Assembly (NCBI GenBank): GCA_028564675.1
Contig: JAOVVO010000216.1
Location: 48,954-112,953 of the forward strand
Direction: 5' to 3'
Source of the DNA: Onchocerca lupi
Lineage: Eukaryota > Nematoda > Chromadorea > Rhabditida > Onchocercidae
Length of the DNA: 64,000 nucleotides
Positions 51,096-63,795 of this stretch are shown piece after piece. The translations under genes and the position numbers were made by a program. The first letter of the stretch is position 1; every line of letters starts with the position of its first letter. The notes beneath the pieces were generated by a model. The model had not been told where the DNA came from and ran no database searches. It saw only the letters and a list, made by a program, of their open reading frames with translations.

Positions 51096-53191
51096 TTAGA
51101 CAGAATCTAGGCCACTATCTTCATGATGTTCAAATAATGATGAATTGGGTGATAGACGTCTCGACATCGTTGATATAGTTCCGGTGATTGTTGTTTTACG
51201 TGGAATGTAGGCTATAGGTGTTAAAGATGGAGTTGAAGTACGATTTAATATTCTCGAACCTATTATTGGGTTACCATTATCGACATTCGGATTTTCATTT
51301 ATCCAAAATCGTTGCAAAACACATTTTTGATCCCATGGAACATCGTACCTAAAATTGCAATTTCTTTTTTTTTTAAAGTAATTTTTGCAAGAAAGCAATT
51401 TAGATTTTACTATCAGAAGACTGTAAATATGAAATATTTATGGCATACTATTAAATGATATATTTTTTAAGTTGTTCAAAAGTTTATCAATCGATACCAA
51501 CCTATCATTAGCATTTTTAGCAGGTTTTGCAAGCTGTTTTGAGTAAAAATATGAATTGGGATGAGTAATAGGTTGTAGTAGTTGTGATCGTTTCTTTAGC
51601 ACTGATATGAAGTGACGCTGTTTGCTGACAACTAGGAGTAAACAAATTAAGCCTAGTAAGCTCATGAATGATAAGCTTAGCAAAAATATCAGCAAAGCTT
51701 GTTCACCGAAAAAAATTTGCACAAATTTTTCCATTGAACCCATTTTAGCTGTAGCATCATCAATTGATTCGTACTGAAATTTTGCAAAAATCTGATTATT
51801 ATGTTATTATTTAATATTGGAAATGAATTATAAAATAGTTTAGTAAATTGAATCAATTCTAATTTCGTTTTATTTTAACACTACTGAAGATTATGTAAAT
51901 GCAATATTTACTTCTGGTGCTGATTCGATAAGTGTCATATCATCATGTATTGAACACCATGGACAATATTTCGTATATTTTTGAGCAGCAAATGAAGCAT
52001 TGAAACATTTGGCTCGAATTTCAACGATCAGTTTGCCATGTCGTTGTTCATTTATCGATAATTCATCTTCTGCTCCTAATCCTGGATAGCTTTCAAGTTC
52101 CTGGAAATTCTAAAATTGATAATTGATTGCTATCCAAACAAACAATCAGTGTGACTTGTTTTCTTCAGTAATTCAAATGTAAGTTTACAAAAAAGGATAA
52201 TTTCATCGTCAAATTCATTTCTAGATTTGAAATATCGATTAATTTGAATCAAATAATTATTTGGTTAACAAATTGAAAATTTTTTTCAATATAAGAAGCC
52301 ATCAAGATCTACATTATATTTTCACTCATTTAATTCTGGTAAAAATCTTAGTCAGCAGTATATTGTTTTCATCTTTTTGATGAAAATTTCAAAATAAATT
52401 CAGGAAAAAAAACTATAAATATATTTTCAATAATATTTATTCGCTGAAACTAACAGAATGTAAATTACATCGATGGGACTTTAAAAAATTATATAAAAAC
52501 CTCATTTTCTTCTTTTTCCTTGAATATTTCGATATTCTGTGTAGTATCACAAGTTCTCAAAAATCCATACAATGGATCCATACCGATGACATCACATTGA
52601 AGAGTAATTTCATGAGGTTTTCCATGCATCCAATGAGTAATGAATTTTCGAGAATGTCTCTAAAAAAAAAAAAAAAAAAAAAAGAATAAAAATTAGGGCA
52701 AAAAAATTTTTTACAATTGATTTATTTTGTCGATTATTGAATATTTTATCAATATTTTTAAATTATTATTTAGTTTATGCTTGAATTAGCAATTTTTCGG
52801 GAATTGGTTATATTTAATTTCGTGAAAAAATCTTAATAATTTTTTCCCATTTAATCTTATTGTTTAACTTGAAATTCTCAATATTTGTAATCATAATATT
52901 GATTCGTTTGAAAATTTAATAGCAAATGACATTCAGGAAAGACAAAGAGCTAACCTCAACAAAATTTTCCGTAATACTCCAACTTATTGAGATAATTTCA
53001 GCATTAAATTTGTTAGATTTAGAAATTCGAAAACGTGGATTAGCGCAACCACCTGTTGTTAAACATGTTGATTTCCAATGTACCGTTCGAAGTTCTAATT
53101 CGATCCAATAGTTCAGATTGTGTTCTGCTGAAGAATGTATCGAATGCAATTGTGCTGCTATTATTATTGCCAAACTAATTAGTATTTGCAT
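51096..53191 (-). CDS. Type I membrane protein B, paralogue of gene A
   Basis: Five exons (52955-53191, 52501-52659, 51912-52109, 51502-51773, 51096-51348) give 372 codons plus stop with intron phases 0,0,0,2, identical to gene A. A clear signal peptide (MQILISLAIIIAAQLHSIHS) is followed by an ectodomain to about residue 220 with Cys in STCLTTGGCANP, LQCDVIG, RTCDTT, AKCFNAS and KYCPWCS. A strong membrane segment follows (ALLIFLLSLSFMSLLGLICL, about 223-247), then a ~120-residue cytoplasmic tail that is basic near the membrane and Ser/Thr/Pro-rich (LNRTSTPSLTPIAYIP), ending HHEDSGLDSV. A 9-nt alternative acceptor at the third exon (52109 or 52100) is possible. The longer tail and extra Cys residues are the main differences from A. 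The family is not recognised. Confidence 0.82.
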
Positions 53192-53970
53192 AACTTTTTT
53201 GATCCTAAAAAAGAAAAAAAAAAAGTGAATTTATGAAAAAATCAATGTTAATAAGCTAACTTGTACAGAAAAACTGCTTCATATGATTGTCATCAAGGAA
53301 TAAAAGTTCGATGAATTGATGCAAAATATTTAAATTTAGTATATATGTTTCAGAAAACTAAGCTAATTGAAAAGGCGCTTGATAGATTGATTCTGATTAC
53401 CAAATAGATAATAATTATTTATGAAATTAAGTGAAATAGAACTTTTTGTTTGACAAATACATCATTAAATTTTTGTTTATAATAAAAATTGAAATTTGAA
53501 CAATAATAACAATTATTAATAATTGATGAAAAAAATGTTAAAATTCAACTTGCAATTGGAAAAATTGAAAAAGAAATTAAAAAAATGAAAAGAAGATTGA
53601 TGTGATTTATGGAAATGAAATATTTCTCTGTGTTTGTAGAATTCCGACAATTTTGGATTACTTTTAAAATTGTTTGTTCTATTAATTCAAAGAATAGAGA
53701 ATGGTAAAAATGAGATGGAGGTAGAAAGGATATCATTGATCTGATAAGAATTTGAAAAGTTGTATTTCAGGAAGTAGAATGAAAGAGCCGTAGAAGTAAT
53801 GATGGATGGATGAATGTCGGATGGCTTTTGGCCTAATTGAGAAAATTTGAAAATTTAGAAGAAGGCGGAACTTTTCTATGAAAATGAGGAAAAAATTTTG
53901 CATGAAAATTTTTATCAGAATTTTGTTTCGTTTCATGTTTCACTGATATTATCTTGCTTGTCACATAAAC

Positions 53971-53982
53971 ATACACACACAC

Positions 53983-54026
<44 letters not shown>

Positions 54027-54030
54027 CACG
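53971..54030. repeat. (CA)n microsatellite
   Basis: About 60 bp of CA dinucleotide repeat with single interruptions, followed by CATG-rich sequence. It accounts for the His/Thr and Cys/Val repeat frames seen on the two strands. Confidence 0.95.
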
Positions 54031-54781
54031 CATGCATGCACAAACATGTATGCACGCAAATTTCATGCATTTTTCAATTCGATTTGAAAGTTCACTTCAT
54101 CATCGTTCAGTAACAACCATAGCAATTAAATATAATTGAAGATTGGTAAAAGATTTTTAGGAAGTCATCTCTTCAAGAAGCTGAGATTCTAAACTATTTT
54201 CAGAATGTCGAAAATTCCTTCTAAATATAAATTAGACTTAAGAATCTATTGTAAATAAAAAAGAGACAGTAACTAACTTGCTGAATCTCTCTAATTTATG
54301 AATTTTTGTAAATCGAGCTAAAATTCCTTCAAAATTATTTTGTTAGGTAAAAATCAAGCATATTTCAAGTACCAATTAATTGTACTAGATTTAAATAGGG
54401 AAAATGATTTAGAATTGAGATAATTGGAATAAACATTGATTCTAACTTACTAATAGAAAATTAATAGAAAATTTTAATTTAGGTTTAAATTAAATTTCCC
54501 AATTTCATAAAGAAAATAATTCTAGGCTATCTTATCGTATTTTTATTTATTTGAATTAGAATATCGAAATTAATAAAAATAAACGCGAAAATATAAGCTG
54601 TTGCTGCTAACTATTTCGTGAGTTACCCATAACTTGGCTCATAAAATTGGGTCTTGGGATCGAAAAGAGGACGTTGTTCATTTGATCATTCCGTTCATCA
54701 GTTATTACTCGTTTCTTTTCCCTCCGGGATCATCAGTTTAATCTCTCTCTTTGCTTTCTTCCGCGTTTCATTTTAGGACTA

Positions 54782-54973
54782 ATGTCCTGTGAAATGTGTA
54801 CTCAACTCGACCAGCTAGGCCAACTAGGCTATATTGGCACTACTCTATCACATCGCTTCATCTTCAAGATTCTATCGCTTAAAATTAATCATTGCCGTGT
54901 TATTCGGGTAACTCTGTCACCGATCCCAACGGAATATAAATTTACACAATCAGAGCTGCATCATTCATTCTAA
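54782..54973 (+). CDS. Candidate small plus-strand coding region
   Basis: In a less AT-rich island, a TCCGCGTTTCATTTTAG acceptor is followed 5 nt later by an ATG that opens MSCEMCTQLDQLGQLGYIG. It stays open to a possible CGG|GTAACT donor at about 54907, or to a stop at 54973. The acceptor-then-ATG layout would suit a trans-spliced first exon. No family is recognised and no downstream exon was found. It could equally be a promoter island or a transposon remnant. Confidence 0.25.
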   Translation: MSCEMCTQLDQLGQLGYIGTTLSHRFIFKILSLKINHCRVIRVTLSPIPTEYKFTQSELHHSF

Positions 54974-56494
54974 TGTTTGATTTTCGGCTATTTTAAATTT
55001 CATCAATATCATAAGTTTTCCAAAAAAAAAAAAGAGCCAGAAATGTGGCCCGTTAATTTTTTTGACTTCTTAGTCAGCCTTATTGCTCAAATTCACAATA
55101 ATCAGTTATGATATCAATTTTCATTCGTTATAAAAATAAAAATAAATTTTCATTCGAATGAATGAATGAATGAAATCTTTTAAATAAGTATTTCAAGTTA
55201 AATTGATAAAATCGATAATTCAGTACTCTCTCGAAGACCTATTATATATTTTATTTTGAAAATACACATCTTAACAATCTCAATTCATTTCAGAATAAAA
55301 AAAAAAAAAAAAAAGTCTTTTTGAAAAATTAATCGTTTAAAAAATTTATTTTTCATAATTTATGCTTTTCAATTGTTTGTTTTTATTTCGAAAAATACAC
55401 TTCATTCATGAGTAGCTTATTTCTAAATAAAAATATTCAAAAATTTTGAAAATTCTTCGAAATAATTTTTGCTTCAAATTTAATAAACTAATTATGTGCT
55501 AATAGAAGAGTGCTGTTTACATTTCATTTCTCGAAATCTTTTCAATCAAAAATTTCTCATTTTAAATCAATCGTTATTCAATCACAAATACAATCAATTA
55601 TCGAAAAGGTTTAAGATACAGTGATGATTTCAATTTTCTTCATGACAATAAGTTTAAAAAAAAAAAAAAGAAGAAAAAAAAGAAGCAAAATTGTAAATTA
55701 TTTAAAAAATCAAAATAAAAAAATTGTATCCATCGCTATTAAAACAACAAAACTTTACCATGAAATTTTTTGAAATCATTTAATCGTCAAAATATATTTA
55801 TTATATATTAAACTATAAAATTCTTCAATGTTTCAATTTACATTGCTCTAGCTATTTTCATTTTTTAATTTAATACAAAAAGAGATTTATTGCATTTCAA
55901 TCGATCCAAAATTAACATTTTATCGATTATTACAATTGAGGATTTTATGAAAAATGAATTTTTACATAAAAAAGTCGACTAGAATAAAGGCTATCAAAAT
56001 GACTTTTCCTAATGTATATGTTTCCAAGATTCATTTAAGGCCTAAGTGACATTTATATTTGTCATATGATTTTATGTGTTAAGCCTAATGGAAAGTATTT
56101 TGAGTATTTATGCTTGGCCAAACAATTAACGAATGAGTAAAAAGCCAAGCGAAAACGAATATTTTTAATATTTTGACGCTTGATAGCTTCTAAGCTTCTA
56201 GGCTTTTAAGCTTTTCTGGATTCTCGTTTAAGTTGATGAAGATAATTGATTTTTGGCAGGTGAGCTCAAAATCGGTAATTGTTTAAATAATTAAATGATG
56301 CATCCGGGCAAATTGTATTTGCTTCATTTTATAAATCAGAAATTTAATGAAATTATAAAAATTTCGCTCAATATGCAAATTGAAGTTGAATTCATTACAA
56401 TATCTATGTGTTATTTAAAGATCTGACAAAGTTATATTAGCCATTTATTGATTTCAAAGAAAAAAAAAGAGTAGTTTTTAAACAAATCTTTTTA

Positions 56495-56503
<9 letters not shown>

Positions 56504-56545
<42 letters not shown>
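56504..56545. repeat. (AAT)n microsatellite
   Basis: About 14 consecutive ATA/AAT triplets in intergenic DNA downstream of the kinase gene. Confidence 0.95.
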
Positions 56546-56547
<2 letters not shown>

Positions 56548-56966
56548 GAATTTAATATAACCAAAAGTCGATGTGTGAGAAAAGTTCAATTAAATGAGTG
56601 TGATAATTTTTCATTTCTTTGATATCAAAATAGCAAATTTATGTGAAATTTTATAAGATTCATTTTTTCAATTTTTTTTTTTTTTTTTGAATTAAACTTT
56701 CTATTAAGTTTAGTTTCAAAGAAATAACCTGGATATTTTTGCAGGAGAAAGGTTTCTGATTTAAAAGTGTGTGAAAAAAAATATTTGCCAAATTTGATAG
56801 GAAATTATTAAATCAGCAATTGATCTCAAGTGAAATATAATCAAAATTCCAAGTTATAGTTTTAGATAAAATTACTATTAAAAAAATTAAAACAAAAGAA
56901 GAAATTGAAAAAAAGTAAGATAGCATGCTTATTCAAAAATTTATTTAAGTCTTAATTTTTTTTTTC

Positions 56967-59900
56967 TTAAAAATTACATTCAGAACAATTTTGTTTAAGA
57001 ATTGCATTATCTCGAATTGTTTTTAATTCTATCCAAACATTCTTCATTGTTGGCCGTTTACTGACGTCCGTACGCCAACAACGTCGCATTAATTTTAAAA
57101 TTTTCTTAGGTAATTCGATACCATGCGTTTCTGTAAAGCAACTTTATCAGAATGGAAAAAATTTAAAAATATAAAATATATACAAAAAAAAAAAAAAAAA
57201 AGATTATTATATATAAATACAAAAAAAATAATAATTGATTATTATAGATTATTAAATGGATATTTTCATTAAATGTTTAGAATTTTAGCCAAAATCTGAT
57301 ATTTGTATCTTATTATGATTATAATAAGTGTTTGAGAATATTTTTATTGGAAGTGATAAGAAAATTAAAATTAAAAATTTCACAAATAAATTTGCATATT
57401 ACAAGAATTGGTTAATTATTTAATAGTAACACTTTTATTTTTAAAATGAAAAAAAAAAAATGCTCTAACAAAGCATAAAAAATCAGTTAGATTTATGATT
57501 TTGATAAATGATAAGCTACTAACCAGGTCTTATCCTATATCCAGCTAATAGTTTAATTCGTATCTCTTCGGCACTCATCGAAAAATACGGTATATTTCCA
57601 GTAAAAATTTCATAAAGTGTAATTCCCAATGCAAAAACATCAGTAGCTTCTGTTAATTCATTTGTTTTGAATACTTCTGGTGCAAGCCAACGAATATTTA
57701 TCGGTTTTTGAGGATTTACTTTTTTGATTCTTAACATTATTTTTTATCTTTTCATTCCTTTTTTTTTTCCCTCAAAATTTGATAAAAATTCTTAAAAGTA
57801 GATGCATGAATGATTCATATATTCAATGTAACATTAAAAAAAAAAACAACAAATTTTTTAAAATGAAAAAGATCAAAGAACAAAAAAAGTTTTCCAACTA
57901 CACCTACTTTCCGATGTGAGATTCACGAAAGTCACCTAAGTAGAATTTATAGCCATGTAAAAATGGACAATTGATAATCTTTGAACTATTAATTATTTCT
58001 TTTTTTACAAAAATATTTCGAGCACCAATATCGCAGTGCAGCAAACCGAGAAAATGCATTTCCGATAAGACTTGCGCAATTGTTTGTGCAATCTCAAAGG
58101 AATATTATTATTGATTCATTTAATTTATAGTTTCAAAAAATTTCTTGAAAAATTTAATTTGTAATTTCAAAAAAAAAAAAAACAAAAATTTTTTTTTTAT
58201 TTTTTAAATTCAAATATTTCGCGGAATAAATTTACATTTATTTTATCGATAAAAGTAAGATGTGAATGCATGCGTCGAGCAAATTCCGGATAAGAACCAC
58301 AATTCATAAATGGATAAATCATGATATATGGTGCTTGAAAAATTCGTACAGATTTTACTGGTACCACAGAATCAATCGATACAAATTGTTGTAATAAATT
58401 TGAAATATGCAATTCCTCAAATTATACCATAATTTATGATTTCTTGAATATTTTTGATTTTTTTTTTTTTTTTTTTTTTTGGAATTAAATTAACTATTAT
58501 TTATTAATTGAATTATTTGATTGAACTAAATTAAGTATTATTTACTAATGACAAATTTTTATGCATAAAATATTATCAAATCTATTATACTGAAATAAAT
58601 TTTATAATTTGAAGAAAAAAAAAATATTAAGTATAAAATTTCATCATCTTACCCGACAAATGTTATCAAGTTCATTTTGATTATATTTATACATTACTTT
58701 AATTATCACTTGTTCATTTTTATTCAACGTATATAAGCTACCAAAAAAACACTGCAAATTTTTTGAAAAATTATTTTAAATTTTCGTAAATTTTTTTGAA
58801 ACTTTTTGAAAATAAATGTTTGTTAATTTCATTAAAATTCAAGTTTATTATAAAAATCTTGATTATATTGCCGAAATAATACTATGGACTGGTATTTAGT
58901 AAAATGAATTATCGGAAATTTAAGTATTTATCGAAATCTATTTAAGTTTATCCTTCAAAACCTATTTTAATTTTTCTGGACTATCGATAATTTCACGCTT
59001 GATATAATTGTAATTAAATATCCTGAAATGGGCTCAAGATTTCATCTATTTTACTAATTAATTAGCTATATGCAAGAGGAGCATTAATTATAGCAGATAT
59101 TTTTCAAGTGTAAAATGTTAATTAATAAAAGATACGAAATCTATGAATTAGCATTAATTTTGAGAGATAAATTACAACTTTTTCCGTGATAATCAGTAAA
59201 TTGACTAGTACTTGAACACAGTAATTTAGCGATTTTAATTAACTTAACCCTTACTTAATTTAACTTAACCAATTTTAATTTGTAAAAATTGAATCAAAAA
59301 ATCATTAATTACATCTGCAATTGTTCCTTTCGAAATGAGTCTTTCTTTTTTTATGATATCACCATGTTTTAGAAATAATCCATATAAGCTGTAATAATTA
59401 TCATTGTTTTCAACATTTGGATTAATGAAATGACGTAATATCACGTTTGTTTTCAGTATTGCCGATAATACATCCATCTGAAAAACATTTTTTCTTTTTT
59501 TTTTTTTGAAAATAAGTTTAATATAACTTTCAAAATTATTTTTTTTTCTTTTCCTACAAATTGGGACGAATCATGAATTGACTTACAGGGCTTCGAATAC
59601 ATTTCTGAATTAGGCTAGCTACAGAAGTAGCCAACGGATAGATGGAATTTTTGAAACCATATATTTTGTCAAATTTCGCAATTATTAGATGATATATTTG
59701 ACGTTCTTCAGACATCACTGAGAATCGAAAAATATCGTCATGCGTACGAGAAATCATATAATCTCCTGAAAAAAAATTAATTTTGAGCATTATTTCCACT
59801 AAAATTTACGATTAATCTATTCAAAAATGATTATGATAACACTGATAATCTTTTTTTTTTTTCATACATTAATCCACAAATATTTTTTTATTTCTTAAAA

Positions 59901-60761
59901 AATTTGATTACAAATTTAAACTTAATTTTATGAATTTTGCAAGAAATTTTTTGAATTTTTTGATATTGTCGAAAAAATTAGATGAAAGATTTATTCTTTC
60001 TAATTTTTTTATACCTGGATTCTTGAGTAATCGTTCTTCGATGAACATTTCAGACAATCGTCCAAAATAATTTTCCTTTCTTAGCTCTAATTTATCATCA
60101 TAATAGTTATTTTGTTCATTCTAAATAACATTAATTAATTGGAATTGAATTTTTTCTAATCATTTAAATCTATATTCATATCAATCAATGCGAAAATTGA
60201 CCATAAAAATTACGAAAAATGAAAAACTTTTAAATTTTTTTTTTTAAAGATTTACTTGACGTAGTAGACGTATCATAATATTATCAAATATTACACATAA
60301 AAGTAGAAAATCCTAAGTTATCAGAATCTGAATTCAACAAGGAAGCAAGAATCTGATTCTGATTCTCCATTTTTATGAAGAATTTTCAACAACTTGATGA
60401 ATAATGTGAATCTAAGCATGTAGAATTTATTGGAAAATGTAGAAATTCTGACCACGATAGGATGCATTTCAAGTCCCATATCAGCAATCAATAGTTTAAG
60501 TTTTTGCATTGCATCATCGACGATAACTTCAGAAGAATTATTTCGCTTTTTTCCTTCCAAAATTTGAATATCAGATGTTGAAATCTGGAGATTTCATTCA
60601 GATTAAGATATGTTAGAATAATTTCATAAAACTCATTGCTCTGTAAATTAATTTGCAATCTTCAGACATTAATTAGCACGCAATCCGTAAACGTAATTAC
60701 GTAGAATTACGTGCACTAATAAATAATTCATGACAGCAAAACGTGACGCTACCATTTCCAT
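56967..60761 (-). CDS. Divergent SH2-tyrosine-kinase-like protein
   Basis: The order SH2 then tyrosine kinase with a short N-terminus matches the small Fer-related non-receptor kinases expanded in nematodes. Exons 60453-60584, 60015-60120, 59587-59765, 59313-59477, 58653-58751, 58236-58415, 57908-58092, 57524-57729 and 56967-57130 total 472 codons in phase. An in-phase first exon 60711-60761 (MEMVASRFAVMNYLLVH) is tentative. The SH2 domain reads YFGRLSEMFIEERLLKNPGD, then YMISRT where FLVRES is expected, so the phosphotyrosine-binding Arg is Ser. In the kinase domain the loop is ISKGTIADCFFGSL, the lysine is in VIIKVM and the helix C Glu in CREL. The catalytic loop is HCDIGARN (not HRDLAARN), then GDFRE (DFG Gly to Arg), RWLAPE, DVFALG and KRPTM. 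The activation loop contains no Tyr. Core Lys, Glu, Asp, Asn and Asp remain, so weak activity is possible; a scaffold or pseudokinase role is equally likely. Confidence 0.85.
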
Positions 60762-60986
60762 TTTTCCGAAATATTCAAATTGATGATTCTCATCAAGGAA
60801 CAATTCATATACAATGAACCATAGTTACTGAATTATTCTTTTTTAGCACTTATCGAATGACAAGAAATTTGAATTTTTTTTAAATAAATGGAATTTAAAC
60901 TAAATTCATTTATCATCAGTTCTTTAATAGTTATGAAATTGGTCGTATAAATGTGTGCATATTGTAAAATTTAGAATCGCTTTTTT

Positions 60987-61036
<50 letters not shown>

Positions 61037-61716
61037 ATAATTTGTCGAAGATCCAAATCATTGCTGTTGAAATTGTTTATTTTTGAAAATAGTAAACATG
61101 ATTGGAATAGACACAAGTTAATTTTCAATTAATTAAATCATCTTTCTTTTCAACTTTTTTAGGATTTGAAATTATCCAGTAAGTTTTTTTTTAAGTTAAA
61201 GTTTTCGGCTGAGTAATATAAAATAATAATTCATGAATTGTCGTTGCAATGCTAATGTCACAAATCTGATATGATGATATTTAATCACAAAACAAAATAC
61301 ATTGTTTTAGTATTTTTATCACTGATCAATATATTAATGGTACTAATCTAATTTGTATTTTTGACACAAATTAGGTCAATGAGCTTAAAGCAACAAAATT
61401 TAAAGTAATATAATATCGATCGATATTTTCTGCTTAATTTATTCATGATCATTTCATAAGTGATCAAATTTTTTAGCTCATTTCATTCTCGAGAAAAAGA
61501 TCATAACAAACAAATCCTGTTTATTCATTTACTAATTAATTCATTCTGTCATTGTTTCTTTGATTTGATCTAAAATTCATTTTTAAAATTCATCTCAAGT
61601 TTTTCAAATTTCATTAAAATTTATTAAAGTCTTTTAAGAATTTAAGCGATGTGAGAAACGAAATGTATTGTTGACATTCTCGAAAATTTCTTTCAAGAGC
61701 TATTGCTTAGTTTTCT

Positions 61717-61750
<34 letters not shown>

Positions 61751-63486
61751 TCGAAAAGTGAAAAAGTTGAAGTGATATTCTTATTTGAATAAGTTGCAAA
61801 AGTAAATGAAGTTTTGAATTTATATCAGCAATAAAAGAAAACATTTTTGATCGAAAATTCTTTTTTCGATTATGCTGAAATGCTAATTTTTATGAGATAT
61901 TCAGAATTGCAATGTCTCGAAATTTTTCCAAGATTTAGTTTTATTTCATTAAATTAAGATGAAAGTTTTTGTTAGGAATAACAATAAATTTAAATTTACA
62001 TGAAAATGCAATATTATAAGAAATGTGAATTTCATTTTCCATTAGCTTAAAAAATATTGAAGTTTTGTTCTAACTAAAAAAGTTTGGGGAAATTTTCATA
62101 TGTACCTTTTTTTTTTTTTTTTTTTTCATAGAAATATTTATGCTAATATAAGATTATTGAAAATTTTTTCTCTTTCTGAAAACTTTATAAAATTAGAATC
62201 ATTCTTTATTTTGTGGCGAATTAAAAGCAAAATTTTAAATTAAATTTCAATAATAATGGAAAAAATAATGAAAATTCAATAATCAGGAAAAAATTCCTTC
62301 TTATTTGTCTATTTTCTCGTCTTTTTCAATCATTATTTTCCATATTATTAGAAGTTTAATTTAAAATTTCCATAAAAAAATTTCGACAATAACAAAAAAA
62401 AAAAATTGATACACATTTTGAACAATTGAAAGAAAAAATTTGCATAATTTTAAGCAATAATTATCAATTATCAATAGTGCTAATTTGAAGTGCATATTAG
62501 AGCAGAATACAAAAAAAAAAAGAAATCATTTTAAATTCATTTCATTCAGGATTCGGATGTCTTCTTGCTTCCAATATCTGAAATATTATGCGAACTATTG
62601 TTTTTTTTTTTTTTCTTGAAAGATAATTCATCTTTCAAAAATGGCCAAGTAAATGTGAGGTAGTAATATATTATTTGTCCCCTAATCTTATTTATCTAAG
62701 CCTAGGCTATTTATTTGATTCAGTATTGATTTTAGAATTGAATTTCAGGAAAAGAAGAAGTCAACTGAATTAAACATTAATCAAGTTTTTTTTCCTTTAT
62801 TTTTTTTTTTTTTTTTTTGAAAAAAAGTACTAAATCCTAAATTCATAATTTAGACATCCGAATCAAAATTGAAATTATGAGCTAATTGCACTACCATTTG
62901 AAAGATTACAAAAGACTATTTTCTCTCTCTCTTTTTTGATATCTTTTAGAATTTAGAATTTACGCAAAATTAATCTTTTTTTTTTCTTAAAAAAAAAAAA
63001 AAAAAAAAAAAAACAATTCTTTGGTAATGCAATAAGCATATATAGTTCATTTTTAAAGGCAATATTAAGTGCTAATTTTTCCTGAACGAGAAAAAAAAAA
63101 TAAAAAATAAAAAATTTGTGAAATTGTTTTTATAAAAGAAAAAAAAAAATGAAAGAATGAAGAGTTTGGAGAGAAATTTATTTCAATAAATAAAAGTATG
63201 CCGTCGATTTATTTTTCTACGTGAAACTTAAACCAATTTCATTAGTCTATGCAACATTAAATGTAATAATTTGAATTTTTTTTTTTTTTTTAAATTTAAT
63301 ACTTAATTTCTTTATATTTTTACAATACTATATTCAATGCATACAAAAATCAATGCTTTTCAAAGAAACATTTTTCCACGTAAATAATTTATACAAAAAA
63401 AAAAAAAAAAAAAAAAAACGTGGAAAACAATGAGAGATGAAAATGATTGTAGCATGCAACAAAAAAAAAAAAACAATCCTAATTGA
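60762..63486. other. 2.7 kb intergenic region, homopolymer-rich
   Basis: No gene is supported. The region is extremely AT-rich, with poly-T runs at 60989-61035, 61720-61749 and several of 15-25 bases elsewhere. It must include the promoter of the SH2-kinase gene at its left end and the 3' UTR of the gene at the right edge. Confidence 0.55.
60989..61035. repeat. 47-base poly-T tract
   Basis: An uninterrupted run of T, the longest homopolymer in the window. Comparable tracts are poly-A at 35602-35634 and 41471-41504 and poly-T at 61720-61749. Their exact lengths may be affected by sequencing error. Confidence 0.9.
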
Positions 63487-63795
63487 TCAAATTTCAATAG
63501 GTTCTGATTTAGGCCTATGTAAGCTTTGAAGATTATAATGTTGATACCTTCGGCATCCTATCACAAAAGCTGATAATAAAGCAGCTATGGCACAAAGAAG
63601 TAAAATGATAAGAATTGTGATAACAATACGATTGATACTGTCAACGGTAATTTGAATACGTCGTGTCGTATCATAGTTATCATAGATCATGCCCAAAAAA
63701 CCATTTATAAATGCCTTCTGTTCTTCACGTGAATATAAATCAAAACGTGACATGATTGTTCGTACTTGTGAACTTGATAACGGTCTTGTAACAAT
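63487..63795 (-). CDS. Last exon of a single-pass membrane protein (partial)
   Basis: A TTTTTTTATAG acceptor on the minus strand opens an exon of 102 codons plus stop; the rest of the gene lies beyond the right edge. It encodes a luminal or extracellular end (IVTRPLSSSQVRTIMSRFDL, then YSREEQKAFINGFLGMIYDN), one membrane segment (IVITILIILLLCAIAALLSA) and a short basic cytoplasmic tail with a Pro/Glu end (LHRPKSEPIEI). The topology resembles genes A and B, but I see no sequence similarity to them. No family is recognised. Confidence 0.7.
   Translation of the reverse strand: MVTRPLSSSQVRTIMSRFDLYSREEQKAFINGFLGMIYDNYDTTRRIQITVDSINRIVITILIILLLCAIAALLSAFVIGCRRYQHYNLQSLHRPKSEPIEI

Larger units (their letters stand above)
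53192..56966. other. 3.8 kb intergenic region with microsatellites
   Basis: No supported gene lies here. It holds the CA and AAT microsatellites and a less AT-rich island at about 54590-54970 (separate entries). The rest is very AT-rich with A/T homopolymers. The gene B promoter should lie at the left end and the kinase-gene 3' UTR at the right. Confidence 0.55.

Noticed and set aside
53833..54113. Cys/Val-rich and His/Thr-rich frames on both strands
   Set aside because: Direct translation of the CA microsatellite.
58442..58480. Poly-T interrupting the kinase gene, possible frameshift
   Set aside because: It falls within an intron; the flanking exons join in phase.
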